Assembly (NCBI RefSeq): GCF_000970045.1
Contig: NZ_CP009505.1
Coordinates: 744,001-808,000 of the forward strand
Direction of reading: 5' to 3'
Length of the DNA stretch: 64,000 bases
Source: Methanosarcina sp. MTP4
GTDB lineage: Archaea; Halobacteriota; Methanosarcinia; Methanosarcinales; Methanosarcinaceae
Part shown: one piece after another, positions 23,368 through 32,062 of the stretch
Position numbering within the stretch: position 1 is the first letter of the stretch
Layout of the letters: each line of letters opens with the position of its first letter
Notes under the pieces: model-generated
Told to the model about the DNA's origin: nothing
Database searches by the model: none
The model's input: the letters and a program-made list of their open reading frames with translations, nothing else
Position numbers and translations under genes: made by a program

Positions 23368-26076
23368 ATGACTAGAAAACCCCCCCTTCAACTGTTCTTA
23401 CTTCTGGTCCTGCTCGGCTGCATGGTCCAGTGCGCGGCAGCCGGGTCCGGTGATGAGAATCCCTGGGTCTATGAACCTACCAATGACATCTATGGGATGT
23501 ACGACGGGATAAACGATGTTTTCTGGGTATATGACCCTCTCGACGACGTCTTCTGGAAACTGGATGTGTATAATGGGGAAATCTCAGGGCTTACCGGATA
23601 TTCGATAAGTTATGGCCTGGATAATGATCCATCAGGTCACTACGTTCTTTTTTGGGTTCAAGGGGCAACTGAATACGAAATCTTTGCCTACGACTCCGGT
23701 TCTGAACAGATTTTTCTGTATGACTCCTACAATGCAGCTTACTGGGCATATGAACCTGACCCGGACCTTGTCTGGGATTATGTTGATGCCGGGGAAATGT
23801 TTCCTGATGCCGGGGGTGCTGAAAGTGTCGAGTATGAAGACTGGACCGAGGAGTGGGCTGAGGACTGGGTTGTAGAAGAGGGGGTAGATTCTTCACTTTC
23901 ATCCGAATCGGAGCCTTTCCTTACCAATGAAGAACTGGTTGACAGTCTGGTCTGGCATAGGACTGAAAACGAGGGCTATTTCTGGAGTTATGCTCCTGCA
24001 AGAGACTTTTTTTTGATGTATTCCCCTTACAACGGGATTCTGGCCGTTTATGAATCCAGGGAAGACCTGTGGCGAGTCTACGGGGAGCCTGAAGCCAGAG
24101 AAGTTGCCTGGCAAAGGGAAGGAGATCTCGGAATCGTCTGGATCTATGACTCGACTGAAGACCTTTTCTGGATTTATTATCCCGATTATGAATTTATACA
24201 GGGTTATTCGGTTTCCAGGGAACTTTTCTGGGACTTTCCGGTAGAGCGGCTGAACTTTGCCGGGGAAATGTCCGAGAGAGCTCAGAGTTCTTCTGCCGGT
24301 CAGGTGGCGCCGGAAAACCCTGACGATTCCTCCGGTGAGGGTGGTGGACTTCTTTTCCTGCTCTTTATCGTGGGCGGGCTATTTTTGCTAAAGCGGAGAA
24401 GATCTAAAAAGAAGGCAAAGGCTGCAATGTCTCCGGTTTCTCCGGATCCTTCTGGTTCTTCAAGTCCTTCAAATCCTTCCGGTAGTCAAAGTGTCTCCAG
24501 TACTTCCGATCCTGGCAGGGCATCGGATTATGAAGTGAAAGCAGCTGGCAAAAGCAAAGAAAATAAAAGTAAGGACAGTAAAAGCGAAGAAAATAAGAAA
24601 ATGGACAATAAGGGTGAGAAAAAGGGCTTTGGCTGGAAAAAGCTGAAAAAAGAAAAAATCCCAGAGGAAAAAGGAGTTCCTGCGTCGGCTTCTCCAGTTG
24701 ATGCGGCCCCCCCGGTAAAAGGTTCCCCTGTTATAGATCCCATCCCTCCGATGACTGATGCGGTTCCGCAGAATGCGGCTTCCACATATGCACCTGCACC
24801 TGCACCTGCGCCTGAATCTGTGCCTACGGGTGGTGAACAGCAGGTCGAAGGGGCAGGGGAAGAGAACGTGGGAGAAAAGGTTTCCCTGCCCGGTGACGGT
24901 GAGCTTTCCCCTGTTGAAGGTTTCCCTGCTGCGCTCCTTTCAAAATACGAGCCTTTTGAGCTGCTCGGAAAAGGCGGCTTTGCATCTGTTTATAAGGCAA
25001 AGAGGAAGGATGATGGCGAAATTTTGGCCCTGAAAATTCCGCGGATTGACGAAAAGACCAGCTCCTCTTTCATAAAAGAAGTGGCTGCCTGGTACAACCT
25101 GAACCATCCGAACATCGTAAGGCTGTATAAGTCCGACCTCCTGCCCGTGCCTTACCTGGAGATGGAATATGTTGAAGGGGTGGAAAAAGACGGCATTTCG
25201 ATCCTGGAACTTGAAAAGTACCCGAAACCCCTGCCCGAAGCCGGAGCTTTGAAGCTTATCCGGGGAATTGCGGCAGGGCTTTCCCATGCCCATTCCAGGG
25301 GAATTTACCACCACGACTTAAAACCCCTTAACGTGCTCCTCCAGAGTGACCTGGACCCGAAGATCACAGACTTCGGGCTTGCGAAAATAGGGGCTAGAAA
25401 CTCCCTGACCACTCACAACGCCTATTCTCCCCTCTACGCAGCTCCCGAACAGCTCGATGAAAAGCTTTACGGGAAACCTGACAGGAGGACTGACATCTAC
25501 CAGCTCGGGATGATCTTTTACGAACTCCTTTGCGGGAAACTTCCCTATTCCGGGTGTTCCATGGGAGCCGTTCTCGGAAAAATTCTCTCCAAAGAAGTAA
25601 AGCCCGAAGCTATTTCCAGAGTCAACCCAACCCTTAGCCGTTACGAAGGTATCGTTGAAAAGATGCTTGCTCAGGAAAAAGCGGACCGGTACCAGGAAGT
25701 CCCGGAATTCCTTGCAGCCCTCGACGCTCTCGAAAGGCTGGACCGGGAAGAAGATGAAATGAAAGAAAGCCTGGAAAAGACAAAACAGACCCTCAAAATA
25801 AGCACGAGCCGGGAAGATATCAAAAAGATTGTCTGTGAAGTGGTTGAAAAGACCGCAAAGGTTGCTCTTCTTTATGCAGGTGTTAACGAGAAGCCCGAAC
25901 TTTTGAAAGCTCTGGAAGACCTCCGGGGTTATGCCGGGGAAAACCTCCCGGAACTTGACAGTGCGATTTCTCAGCTGGAGTACATGGTCTGGAACGGGAT
26001 TCCCGTAGGAAAGGAGTTCGAAGAAAGCCTCAAAGTCCTGCTTGGGAGAATTGAGAGTGAATCCGGGAAAGAATGA
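23368..26076 (+). CDS. Membrane-anchored eukaryote-like Ser/Thr protein kinase with aromatic-repeat ectodomain
   Basis: A 902-residue protein from the ATG at 23368 (GGTGA five bases upstream). A signal peptide (LQLFLLLVLLGCMVQC) is followed by an ectodomain to about residue 320 with six or more W/Y-rich units such as FWVYDPLDDVFWKL, YWAYEPDPDLVWDY and WIYDSTEDLFWIYY. A membrane helix (LLFLLFIVGGLFLL, about 326-345) leads to a basic, low-complexity Ser/Pro/Lys linker. The Hanks-type kinase is at about 525-790: glycine loop GKGGFASVY, ALKIPR lysine, HHDLKPLN, DFG and APEQ are all intact. The C-terminus is helical. It should sense an outside signal and phosphorylate cytoplasmic targets; the neighbouring genes are candidates. 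Confidence 0.88.
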   Translation: MTRKPPLQLFLLLVLLGCMVQCAAAGSGDENPWVYEPTNDIYGMYDGINDVFWVYDPLDDVFWKLDVYNGEISGLTGYSISYGLDNDPSGHYVLFWVQGATEYEIFAYDSGSEQIFLYDSYNAAYWAYEPDPDLVWDYVDAGEMFPDAGGAESVEYEDWTEEWAEDWVVEEGVDSSLSSESEPFLTNEELVDSLVWHRTENEGYFWSYAPARDFFLMYSPYNGILAVYESREDLWRVYGEPEAREVAWQREGDLGIVWIYDSTEDLFWIYYPDYEFIQGYSVSRELFWDFPVERLNFAGEMSERAQSSSAGQVAPENPDDSSGEGGGLLFLLFIVGGLFLLKRRRSKKKAKAAMSPVSPDPSGSSSPSNPSGSQSVSSTSDPGRASDYEVKAAGKSKENKSKDSKSEENKKMDNKGEKKGFGWKKLKKEKIPEEKGVPASASPVDAAPPVKGSPVIDPIPPMTDAVPQNAASTYAPAPAPAPESVPTGGEQQVEGAGEENVGEKVSLPGDGELSPVEGFPAALLSKYEPFELLGKGGFASVYKAKRKDDGEILALKIPRIDEKTSSSFIKEVAAWYNLNHPNIVRLYKSDLLPVPYLEMEYVEGVEKDGISILELEKYPKPLPEAGALKLIRGIAAGLSHAHSRGIYHHDLKPLNVLLQSDLDPKITDFGLAKIGARNSLTTHNAYSPLYAAPEQLDEKLYGKPDRRTDIYQLGMIFYELLCGKLPYSGCSMGAVLGKILSKEVKPEAISRVNPTLSRYEGIVEKMLAQEKADRYQEVPEFLAALDALERLDREEDEMKESLEKTKQTLKISTSREDIKKIVCEVVEKTAKVALLYAGVNEKPELLKALEDLRGYAGENLPELDSAISQLEYMVWNGIPVGKEFEESLKVLLGRIESESGKE

Positions 26077-26083
26077 ACCGGAA

Positions 26084-26247
26084 ATTATAGTCTCGAACGT
26101 AAATATTTACACTTACATATAACCACGGAAGACACGGAAGACATGGAAGAATTGTGCCTCTATCTCCTTTATTCCGGGTTTTCCGGGCTTTCTGTGGTTA
26201 AACTTTCACTTGAGATTGGTGAAAGAATTTGGGTCCTTGACTATAAA
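26084..26247 (-). repeat. MITE-like palindromic repeat, copy 3 (inverted)
   Basis: About 164 bases in the opposite orientation to copy 1. The left end ATTATAGTCTCGAACG matches the reverse complement of copy 1's right end, and the right end TTTGGGTCCTTGACTATAA matches copy 1's left end. The hairpin core AACCACGGAAGACACGGAAG is present. It starts eight bases after the kinase stop codon. Confidence 0.78.
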
Positions 26248-26329
26248 TAAATAGGAAAAGAATGAACCGGAAATGAATAAGTGTCCTATTGGAAAAAGGA
26301 ATACGAAAAAAGGAAAAATTTAACCTGCT

Positions 26330-27235
26330 TTATGCCAAAAGCAGGCTGGTTTCGTTGTTCAGGCTCATGAAGTCTGCGGTTATTATGAGTTTGGTAATGT
26401 TACCTTCGCTGGTCACTTCATAGCTGACATTGCGCTCGCTGCAGTTTGCCTGCATTGTCGTTATCTTTTCCGTAAGCTCGGGTTCGGGGTTCTGGAAGAT
26501 GGTTGTCTGGCTGTAACTCCCGTCATCGAGTTTTCTGATGTCTTTGTAGTACTGGGCGAAGGGGACTTCTTCAAACCCTGTGTTTGTGAAGACTTCCTGG
26601 TAGATGCTGTCTTCCGGAGATGCCTGGTTCAGGAGGTAATCATATTCGTGGGCAGAAGTTGTGTTTCCTTCCATGACGTCGATTACGCTTTCAACATTCT
26701 GGCGGGAACCGAGGATCACGGGGTTTCCGACAACGTTCCAGATGTCGTAAGTGTTGTTGGTCCTGGCAAGGAGCTGGTAGCCGCTGTACTCGACGGCTCC
26801 CCAGGGCATAATAATTTGCTGCTCAGGAATCTGGTGAAGTTCAAAACCTTTTCCGTCGGCGTAATTTGCACTGTATCTTTTCGTAACTTCGGCACCATAG
26901 AAGTTATTTATCATTTCCATGTCCCCGAGGGCCATTTCAAAGGGCGTGCCTTCCGTTTTTTGGAGATCAACATAGAGGGCGTTGACCGGTCCCCCTGGTG
27001 ACATTTCCAGCCCGTCGGCAAGGGAATTAAATTCATGCTGGACCTGCTTTCCAGGGACCTGGTAGAATGCGATAATCTGGGCTTCCTCTGTTCCTTCTAC
27101 AGGAACCGGGGTATCTTTATCTGTTTTAGAGTTAGTATTGACTAAGACCACAAAGACTGATAGAAACATCGTTGCGGCCAGGAAAATGGCCAAATATTTC
27201 TGGTTTTTTGTTGCTGGGTCCTTTTTCTTTTTCAT
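26330..27235 (-). CDS. Membrane-anchored hypothetical protein
   Basis: A 301-residue protein. The short basic cytoplasmic start MKKKKDPATKNQKY is followed by one hydrophobic helix (AIFLAATMFLSVFVVLV, about 16-32) and a 265-residue, probably exterior domain with few cysteines and several N-glycosylation-type sites (NTT, NCS, NVS). The domain has two halves with similar strand patterns (ALGDMEMINNFYGAEV; VIDVMEGNTTSAHEY), but no family is recognised. It converges on the kinase gene across the repeat at 26084-26247. Its role is unknown. Confidence 0.7.
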   Translation of the reverse strand: MKKKKDPATKNQKYLAIFLAATMFLSVFVVLVNTNSKTDKDTPVPVEGTEEAQIIAFYQVPGKQVQHEFNSLADGLEMSPGGPVNALYVDLQKTEGTPFEMALGDMEMINNFYGAEVTKRYSANYADGKGFELHQIPEQQIIMPWGAVEYSGYQLLARTNNTYDIWNVVGNPVILGSRQNVESVIDVMEGNTTSAHEYDYLLNQASPEDSIYQEVFTNTGFEEVPFAQYYKDIRKLDDGSYSQTTIFQNPEPELTEKITTMQANCSERNVSYEVTSEGNITKLIITADFMSLNNETSLLLA

Positions 27236-27354
27236 TAGTGACTCCTCATAAGGTCAGGTAAATTACTCTTGAATGTAAAAACATACATCTGGTATCTAAA
27301 TTTATTGGCATGAATAATTTTTCGTATTTGTTTTTCCTGAATTCAGAAAATGGT

Positions 27355-27444
27355 TTGAATTGAATTTTTGAATTGAATTTTTGAATTGAATTTTTGAATT
27401 GAATTTTTGAATTGAATTTTTGAATTGATTTCTTGAATTGAATT
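27355..27444. repeat. 13-bp tandem repeat (TGAATTGAATTTT)
   Basis: Six to seven copies of TGAATTGAATTTT, the last ones decayed, in the 329-base spacer 27236-27564. To the right, 27450-27530 is A-rich with loose AAGCTAAAA/AAATTGAAGCT repeats. No gene is seen here. Confidence 0.85.
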
Positions 27445-27564
27445 TTAAGTTAAATGCAAAAACTGAAGCTAAAATTGGAGCTAAAAATTGAAGCTAAAAA
27501 TAAAGGTAAGAGTCAAAAGCTAAAGTTACATATAAAGTTTTATGGATTTCGGGGTTTCCCGAAT

Positions 27565-28998
27565 TTAATCCATCGTGAGGATCTTTAGTACGTTGGTACC
27601 TCCCGGTTTTCCGGAGGCTGGGCCCTGGGTGTAGATTACGAGGTCTCCGGTCTTTGCTAAGCCGAGCTCTTTCGCCTTCTCCGTAGCTTTTTCCTCCCAG
27701 CCTTCAATCGGGTCTTTGACATAAATCGGGTAGACCCCATAGGATAGGGAGAGGCAGCTGCAGGTTTTCGGGAAACGGCTGAAAGCCAGGATCCAGGGTT
27801 CGGGCTTGAAACGGGAGATCCTGCGCGGGGTTGCCCCGCTCCGGGTCGGGGTAAGGATGGCAGCCACGGGAAGCTTCTGGAGCGCTTCGTGGACCTGGAG
27901 GGTGATAACTTCGTCCACGGACATTTCCCTTGCCAGGATACCCTGGAGAATTGTGTCGAGCCCCCATTTCGTCCTGATACGCCAGTTCTCGGTGGCTTTT
28001 GCGATTTTTGCCATCATTTCCACGGTTTCGGCGGGGTAGCTCCCGACTGCGGTTTCTTCCGAGAGCATTACCGCATCCGTTCCGTCCAGGATGGCGTTGG
28101 CAACGTCCGTCGCTTCGGCCCTGGTGGGGCGGACGTTATCGGTCATGGATATCAGCATCTGGGTAGCCGTGATCACCGGGATTCCGAGGAGTTTGGCTTT
28201 GTAAATGAGTTCTTTCTGAACTGCCGGCATCTCCTGAATTGGGATTTCCACCCCGAGGTCTCCCCTGGCAACCATCAGGGCATCGGCTTCTTCCAGGATC
28301 CCGTCGATGTTCTGGACTGCCTGCCCACGTTCGATCTTGGCAACTACGTAGACGGCTTTTCCCCGGTCTGCCGCAAAGTTCCGGACCTTCCGGATGTCCT
28401 CTGCCTTTTCCACGAAAGAAACGCTGAAGGTGTCCACTCCTTCGTCAAGGGCAAACTCCAGGATTTCAAGGTCTCTTTCAGTCACCGTGTCCAGGAAAAT
28501 CTTTGCCCCGGGCAGGTTCAACCCTTTGTGGGAAAAGAGTTCCCCTCCTATAAGGATTTCACAATTCACGTCCTTCCCGGAAACCTCGAGACAGCGGAGC
28601 TGGATAAAGCCGTCCCTCAGGTAGATGAGGCTTCCTTTCTCCACACTCTCCGGGAGCTGTTCGTAGCTGACCGGGATGCGTTCTTCAGTGCCCAGGACAT
28701 CTTTCACGGTTAGGGTGACCCTTTGCCCCTTGTGAAGCATAATGGGTTCTTTTTCAAGCTTGCCTATGCGGATCTTGGGGCCCGGGAGGTCTGCAAGGAT
28801 GGCTACGACCCGATCAAGTTCCTCCGCGACCTTGCGGACTCGCCCGATCATCTCTCCGTGACTCTCGAAGTCTCCATGGGCAAAGTTGATCCTTGCCACG
28901 TTCATGCCTTTTAGCATCATTTCCCTGAGCATGCTCTCGGAAGAGGAGGCAGGGCCTATGGTGCATACGATCTTTGTCTTGTGGTCCGGAAATTGCAT
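27565..28998 (-). CDS. pyk: Pyruvate kinase
   Basis: A 477-residue enzyme from MQFPDHKTKIVCTIGPASSS (ATG at 28998; the upstream ATG at 29016 adds six residues but is less typical). It converts phosphoenolpyruvate and ADP to pyruvate and ATP. Seen are the N-terminal KIVCTIGPAS, MNVARINFAHGD, the active-site lysine region VYVVAKIERGQAVQNIDGIL, ADALMVARGDLGVEIP, and TATQMLISM. The C-terminal allosteric domain ends in QGPASGKPGGTNVLKIL. It follows a class I aldolase on the same strand, so this is a glycolytic pair. The intact metal and substrate residues suggest an active enzyme. Confidence 0.95.
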   Translation of the reverse strand: MQFPDHKTKIVCTIGPASSSESMLREMMLKGMNVARINFAHGDFESHGEMIGRVRKVAEELDRVVAILADLPGPKIRIGKLEKEPIMLHKGQRVTLTVKDVLGTEERIPVSYEQLPESVEKGSLIYLRDGFIQLRCLEVSGKDVNCEILIGGELFSHKGLNLPGAKIFLDTVTERDLEILEFALDEGVDTFSVSFVEKAEDIRKVRNFAADRGKAVYVVAKIERGQAVQNIDGILEEADALMVARGDLGVEIPIQEMPAVQKELIYKAKLLGIPVITATQMLISMTDNVRPTRAEATDVANAILDGTDAVMLSEETAVGSYPAETVEMMAKIAKATENWRIRTKWGLDTILQGILAREMSVDEVITLQVHEALQKLPVAAILTPTRSGATPRRISRFKPEPWILAFSRFPKTCSCLSLSYGVYPIYVKDPIEGWEEKATEKAKELGLAKTGDLVIYTQGPASGKPGGTNVLKILTMD

Positions 28999-29121
28999 AT
29001 TTTCACGGCCTTTCAATGTTCAAAGCCTTTTTTTAAAGCCTTTTTTCAAAGCCGTTTTTGGGATCTTTATTCTTTCAATTACATGATGCCCTTAAGATCC
29101 GGGCATTAACGGTAATTATGA

Positions 29122-30060
29122 TTATTCGCCTTTATAGATTTTCAGGGCTTCTTCCACGCTTGTGTTTTCCACTGTTATTGCATATATGGCGTTGCACATG
29201 CGGATGGCTTCGTCCAGAGTTTTTTGGTGGACGTTTCTGCCGGTTGCGTTTCCTTCTGCTCCCGAAATGTGGATCTGGGCGTGGAGTTTCTTCAGGAAGG
29301 CTTCGGGGTCGTCGCTTGAACCACCGGCACAGACAACTTTGGAGCGCCCTGCTGCCTTTACAGCTTCCCTGAATATCTCGGCGGAGGATTCGCCGTTTTT
29401 CTTCGGGTAGTTGACCTTCACGAAGTCGGCTCCCAGGCATGCCCCTGCTCCGGTTGCTCCGGCTATGAGGTGCGGGTCCTTTTCATCTCCCACGGCTTCC
29501 CCGCGGGGGTAGATCCAGAGCACTGTGACCATCCCATGCTGATGGGCGTCGTAAACGACCTGTGCGGCCTGTACGAGCATCTCGGCTTCGAACTCACTGC
29601 CCAGGTAGATGGTGTAACCGACTCCCATTATCTTGAGTTCGCTGTTTTCCTTAAACTCGGCAACCTGGTCAACGTCAAGCCAGAGGTTGCTGAAGGGGTC
29701 AGCTTGTGCGGTTTTCACGAGGTGGGTCTTGGAGTTCACCTTCACAAGATAAGGTACGTCAGGATAGTCCATGCCGTAGCGGGCAATCAGACCGAGCTGG
29801 GTTGCAAAGACTCCGATCTTGCTTCCGGCTGCGATCTTAAAGAGGTGCTCAGGGTCAGCGTCGTCTTCAGGGATGCCTTCCCCGAAAAAGTCGTCGTTTA
29901 AGTGTTCAACCTTCTGGTCTCCCGCAAAAAGCATGAGCCTGCCGGTGTTTCTGGTGATTTCCATATAATTTTTTACGTATGTTTCGCGCATTGTTTTTGG
30001 CACGTCTAAAGGTACGATTACGTCTTCACTTTTAATTGAAACCATGTCTGTAAACCTCAT
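29122..30060 (-). CDS. Archaeal class I fructose-bisphosphate aldolase (DhnA/FbaB family)
   Basis: A 312-residue TIM-barrel protein. It has the family's N-terminal RLMLFAGDQKVEHLND, the central TVLWIYPRGEAVGD, and the Schiff-base lysine region GADFVKVNYPKK, then VVCAGGSSDD and the phosphate-binding ISGAEGNATGRNVHQ. These are the marks of archaeal class I aldolases that use a lysine imine, acting on fructose 1,6-bisphosphate in glycolysis or gluconeogenesis. Members of the same family perform other aldol reactions (e.g. aromatic amino acid precursors), so specificity is likely but not certain. It is upstream of pyruvate kinase on the same strand. Confidence 0.88.
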   Translation of the reverse strand: MRFTDMVSIKSEDVIVPLDVPKTMRETYVKNYMEITRNTGRLMLFAGDQKVEHLNDDFFGEGIPEDDADPEHLFKIAAGSKIGVFATQLGLIARYGMDYPDVPYLVKVNSKTHLVKTAQADPFSNLWLDVDQVAEFKENSELKIMGVGYTIYLGSEFEAEMLVQAAQVVYDAHQHGMVTVLWIYPRGEAVGDEKDPHLIAGATGAGACLGADFVKVNYPKKNGESSAEIFREAVKAAGRSKVVCAGGSSDDPEAFLKKLHAQIHISGAEGNATGRNVHQKTLDEAIRMCNAIYAITVENTSVEEALKIYKGE

Positions 30061-30621
30061 TTTGATTGATGCTGTTATGATACTTTGCGAGATTGATGCT
30101 AGTAGATACTTTGAAACCGTATTTATCTATATCTTTCCAACTGGCTTAATTATTTTCACAAAAACGTGTTCTGTATTAATAATCAGGGTCAGAGCCGAAA
30201 GCAAAAAGGGGTTTTATTCAGTTCTCAGGTAACGGAATACGATTCTGGTAATGAAACTCTATATTTAAGGCTGGCCGGGTAAAATCCCCGGATATTCTTT
30301 AAATTTTCCCTCTTTGCTGTTAGTTTATAAATGTCAGTCTTTCTAATTTCCCCACTTTTCTACATTATGAATATTCTATTTGGAATTATTAAGTATTTCG
30401 GGGGTTTGAATACATAGGCAGTTGATACAAACCTTGTTGATTGAGCTGGTAAGTTATATTGTGGTTAAAAGGGGGTGTGGTCCTAAAAATTGTCTGTTCC
30501 GAAATGGGAAATATGGTCCTAAGAAGATCATGTGGTCCTTGAAGTAACCCTAAGGATGGTATGTGCTCCAGAATGGAAAATATGTGCCTAAAAAAGTAGA
30601 ATTATAACAAAACAGGATTTA
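30061..30621. other. AT-rich spacer without a supported gene
   Basis: The 561 bases between the aldolase start and the first tRNA contain AT-rich promoter-like sequence near 30100-30150 (aldolase side) and, at 30470-30600, four loose copies of a TGGTCCTAA/ATATGGTCC unit spaced 25-35 bases apart. No open frame with a ribosome site or recognisable protein is present. Confidence 0.5.
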
Positions 30622-30694
30622 CGCCGCCAGCAGGGCTCGAACCTACGACATTCTGGTTAACAGCCAGACACTCTACCAACTGAGTTATGGCGGC
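30622..30694 (-). tRNA. tRNA-Asn (GTT), copy 1
   Basis: On the minus strand, 73 bases fold as a standard cloverleaf. The acceptor GCCGCCA pairs with TGGCGGC with discriminator G, the D-arm is AACTCAGTTGGTAGAGT, the anticodon arm TCTGGCTGTTAACCAGA has GTT, and the T-arm contains GGTTCGAGCC. No CCA is encoded. The sequence is identical to the copy at 30993-31065. Confidence 0.95.
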
Positions 30695-30854
30695 ATTTTG
30701 GTTGGGAACTGGCTCTCTAAAAGAGCTTTTCCTTGGATTGTACTGTCCTGAACCGTACTGACTTGAACCGCACGGAATTGAATCGTCCGGACGTGCTTAT
30801 ACAGATGTTTTTCAGGCTCTCGTACTATTGAGTTTTTCAATAAATAGTTTATGG

Positions 30855-30929
30855 TGGGCCTGACCGGATTTGAACCAGCGACCACTCGGTTATGAGCCGA
30901 GCGCTCTAACCGGACTGAGCTACAGGCCC
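30855..30929 (-). tRNA. tRNA with CAT anticodon (Met elongator or Ile2)
   Basis: A 75-base minus-strand cloverleaf. The acceptor GGGCCTG/CAGGCCC has discriminator A and CCA is encoded at 30852-30854. The anticodon arm CTCGGCTCATAACCGAG has loop CTCATAA, and the T-arm is GGTTCAAATCC. It lacks initiator features. CAT can read AUG, or AUA when the C is modified to agmatidine. The sequence alone does not decide between elongator Met and Ile2. It lies between two identical tRNA-Asn genes. Confidence 0.92.
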
Positions 30930-30992
30930 CCAGCGCTTCTTGATCGTTTTTGAACTGCTTGAAAAAGCGTTATAAAAATTGCAAATGACTTA

Positions 30993-31065
30993 CGCCGCCA
31001 GCAGGGCTCGAACCTACGACATTCTGGTTAACAGCCAGACACTCTACCAACTGAGTTATGGCGGC
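30993..31065 (-). tRNA. tRNA-Asn (GTT), copy 2
   Basis: Base-for-base identical to the tRNA-Asn at 30622-30694 over its 73 bases, with the same GTT anticodon. The flanking sequences differ beyond a few bases on each side, apart from a shared T-A-C before the 3' end. It is the first of the three tRNA genes in transcription order. The upstream spacer ends in a TATA-like TATTTATATATTACGCC near 31129-31145. Confidence 0.95.
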
Positions 31066-31570
31066 TCTTGGTATCGGGTGTGCCCTTTTTTGCTCACCCT
31101 GTCGCGAACACTCCTAAAGCGATAATAGTATTTATATATTACGCCTTGGGTGGGCCTTTCCGGGGATATCTCGGCCAAACAACTTAAGACTGCAGAAATG
31201 TGTGGATTGTGAAAGATTTCTCTCTGCCTCAGCGCTGCAATCTGTTTTCAATTATTTGCCAGGTGCACCCGCGAGTGGGGTGGTGTGTTCCGGTTTATGT
31301 TCTTCTGGTTCAGGTTCCTTAGCTGTATACCAAACCTTATATGCTTTTGGGGACAATATATGAGATTACGTTTGAATTGTTGTGCGACGTAATGGACAGG
31401 TTTGGCCACGGAACGGTTTCGTTCCGGTCAATTTAATCTGCTTTATGCTGAAACCTGCCCGGGGGAATTTGAATCGTGTGGAGTCAGGGATGGCCTGCAC
31501 GCGTCTTTCGAACAGTTGAGGACCTGGGGACAGTGCTGTTCCAGTACTTTCAGGTATTGTTTAGAGCAGT

Positions 31571-31819
31571 GTGGTCTTTTTCGATAGAGCAGTATACGGC
31601 TTTTTTCCGTTGCTGTTTCGAGCTTTTTGGTCCTGTTTCGGTCCGACCGCTAAAAATGGATCTAAGGGGGTTTATCAAACGAAATATCTTAAAACATGCC
31701 CAAAATGTAATGCCGAACTGAAAATGAGTGCAAGCAGGGAACTCCAGTACTGTCCGATCTGCAAATACTGGACACGAATAGGTACTGCAAGACTTGACTC
31801 AATTATGATTTACGAATGA
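31571..31819 (+). CDS. Small zinc-ribbon protein, start uncertain
   Basis: The C-terminal 45 residues contain two CxxC pairs (TCPKCNAELK and YCPICKYWTR) that form a classic zinc ribbon. The frame opens at GTG 31571, but the first 35 residues look non-coding, and no ATG lies between. The true start may be a non-ATG codon near 31675. It lies 9 bases before a second zinc-ribbon gene. A TATA box (CCTTATATG, about 31335) sits far upstream, so the transcript may carry a long leader; 31066-31570 shows nothing else. Function unknown. Confidence 0.5.
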   Translation: MVFFDRAVYGFFPLLFRAFWSCFGPTAKNGSKGVYQTKYLKTCPKCNAELKMSASRELQYCPICKYWTRIGTARLDSIMIYE

Positions 31820-31828
31820 GGGCCCTTA

Positions 31829-32062
31829 ATGGATGAATTCAATGCCTCCGTTTACTGCAGCACATGCGACACCCGCCTGAAACGTCAGGTAGTAGGTTCA
31901 AACGTTCTCTACTACTGCCGTAAATGCGGACGCATAAGTTCGGCTGCCTGCCTGTTTGAAACGTCCTGTGTACTTAAGGGGCAGGTGCCTGTAAGCGGGA
32001 TTAGCACTCTCAAGAATATGGAATGCACTGAGAGTAACCCGGAGTTTCTGACTGAAATTTAA
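31829..32062 (+). CDS. Small zinc-ribbon protein
   Basis: A 77-residue protein starting MDEFNASVYCSTCDTRLK, with CSTC and YCRKCGR pairs (zinc ribbon, residues 10-35). The tail holds two further cysteines (AACLFETSC). GAGGGCCC lies ahead of the ATG. It is tandem with the zinc ribbon ending at 31819, and the pair are probably co-transcribed. Such tiny ribbons are common in methanogens and often bind nucleic acid or protein; no specific role can be assigned. Downstream is a T-rich region ahead of the convergent cobT gene. Confidence 0.65.
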   Translation: MDEFNASVYCSTCDTRLKRQVVGSNVLYYCRKCGRISSAACLFETSCVLKGQVPVSGISTLKNMECTESNPEFLTEI

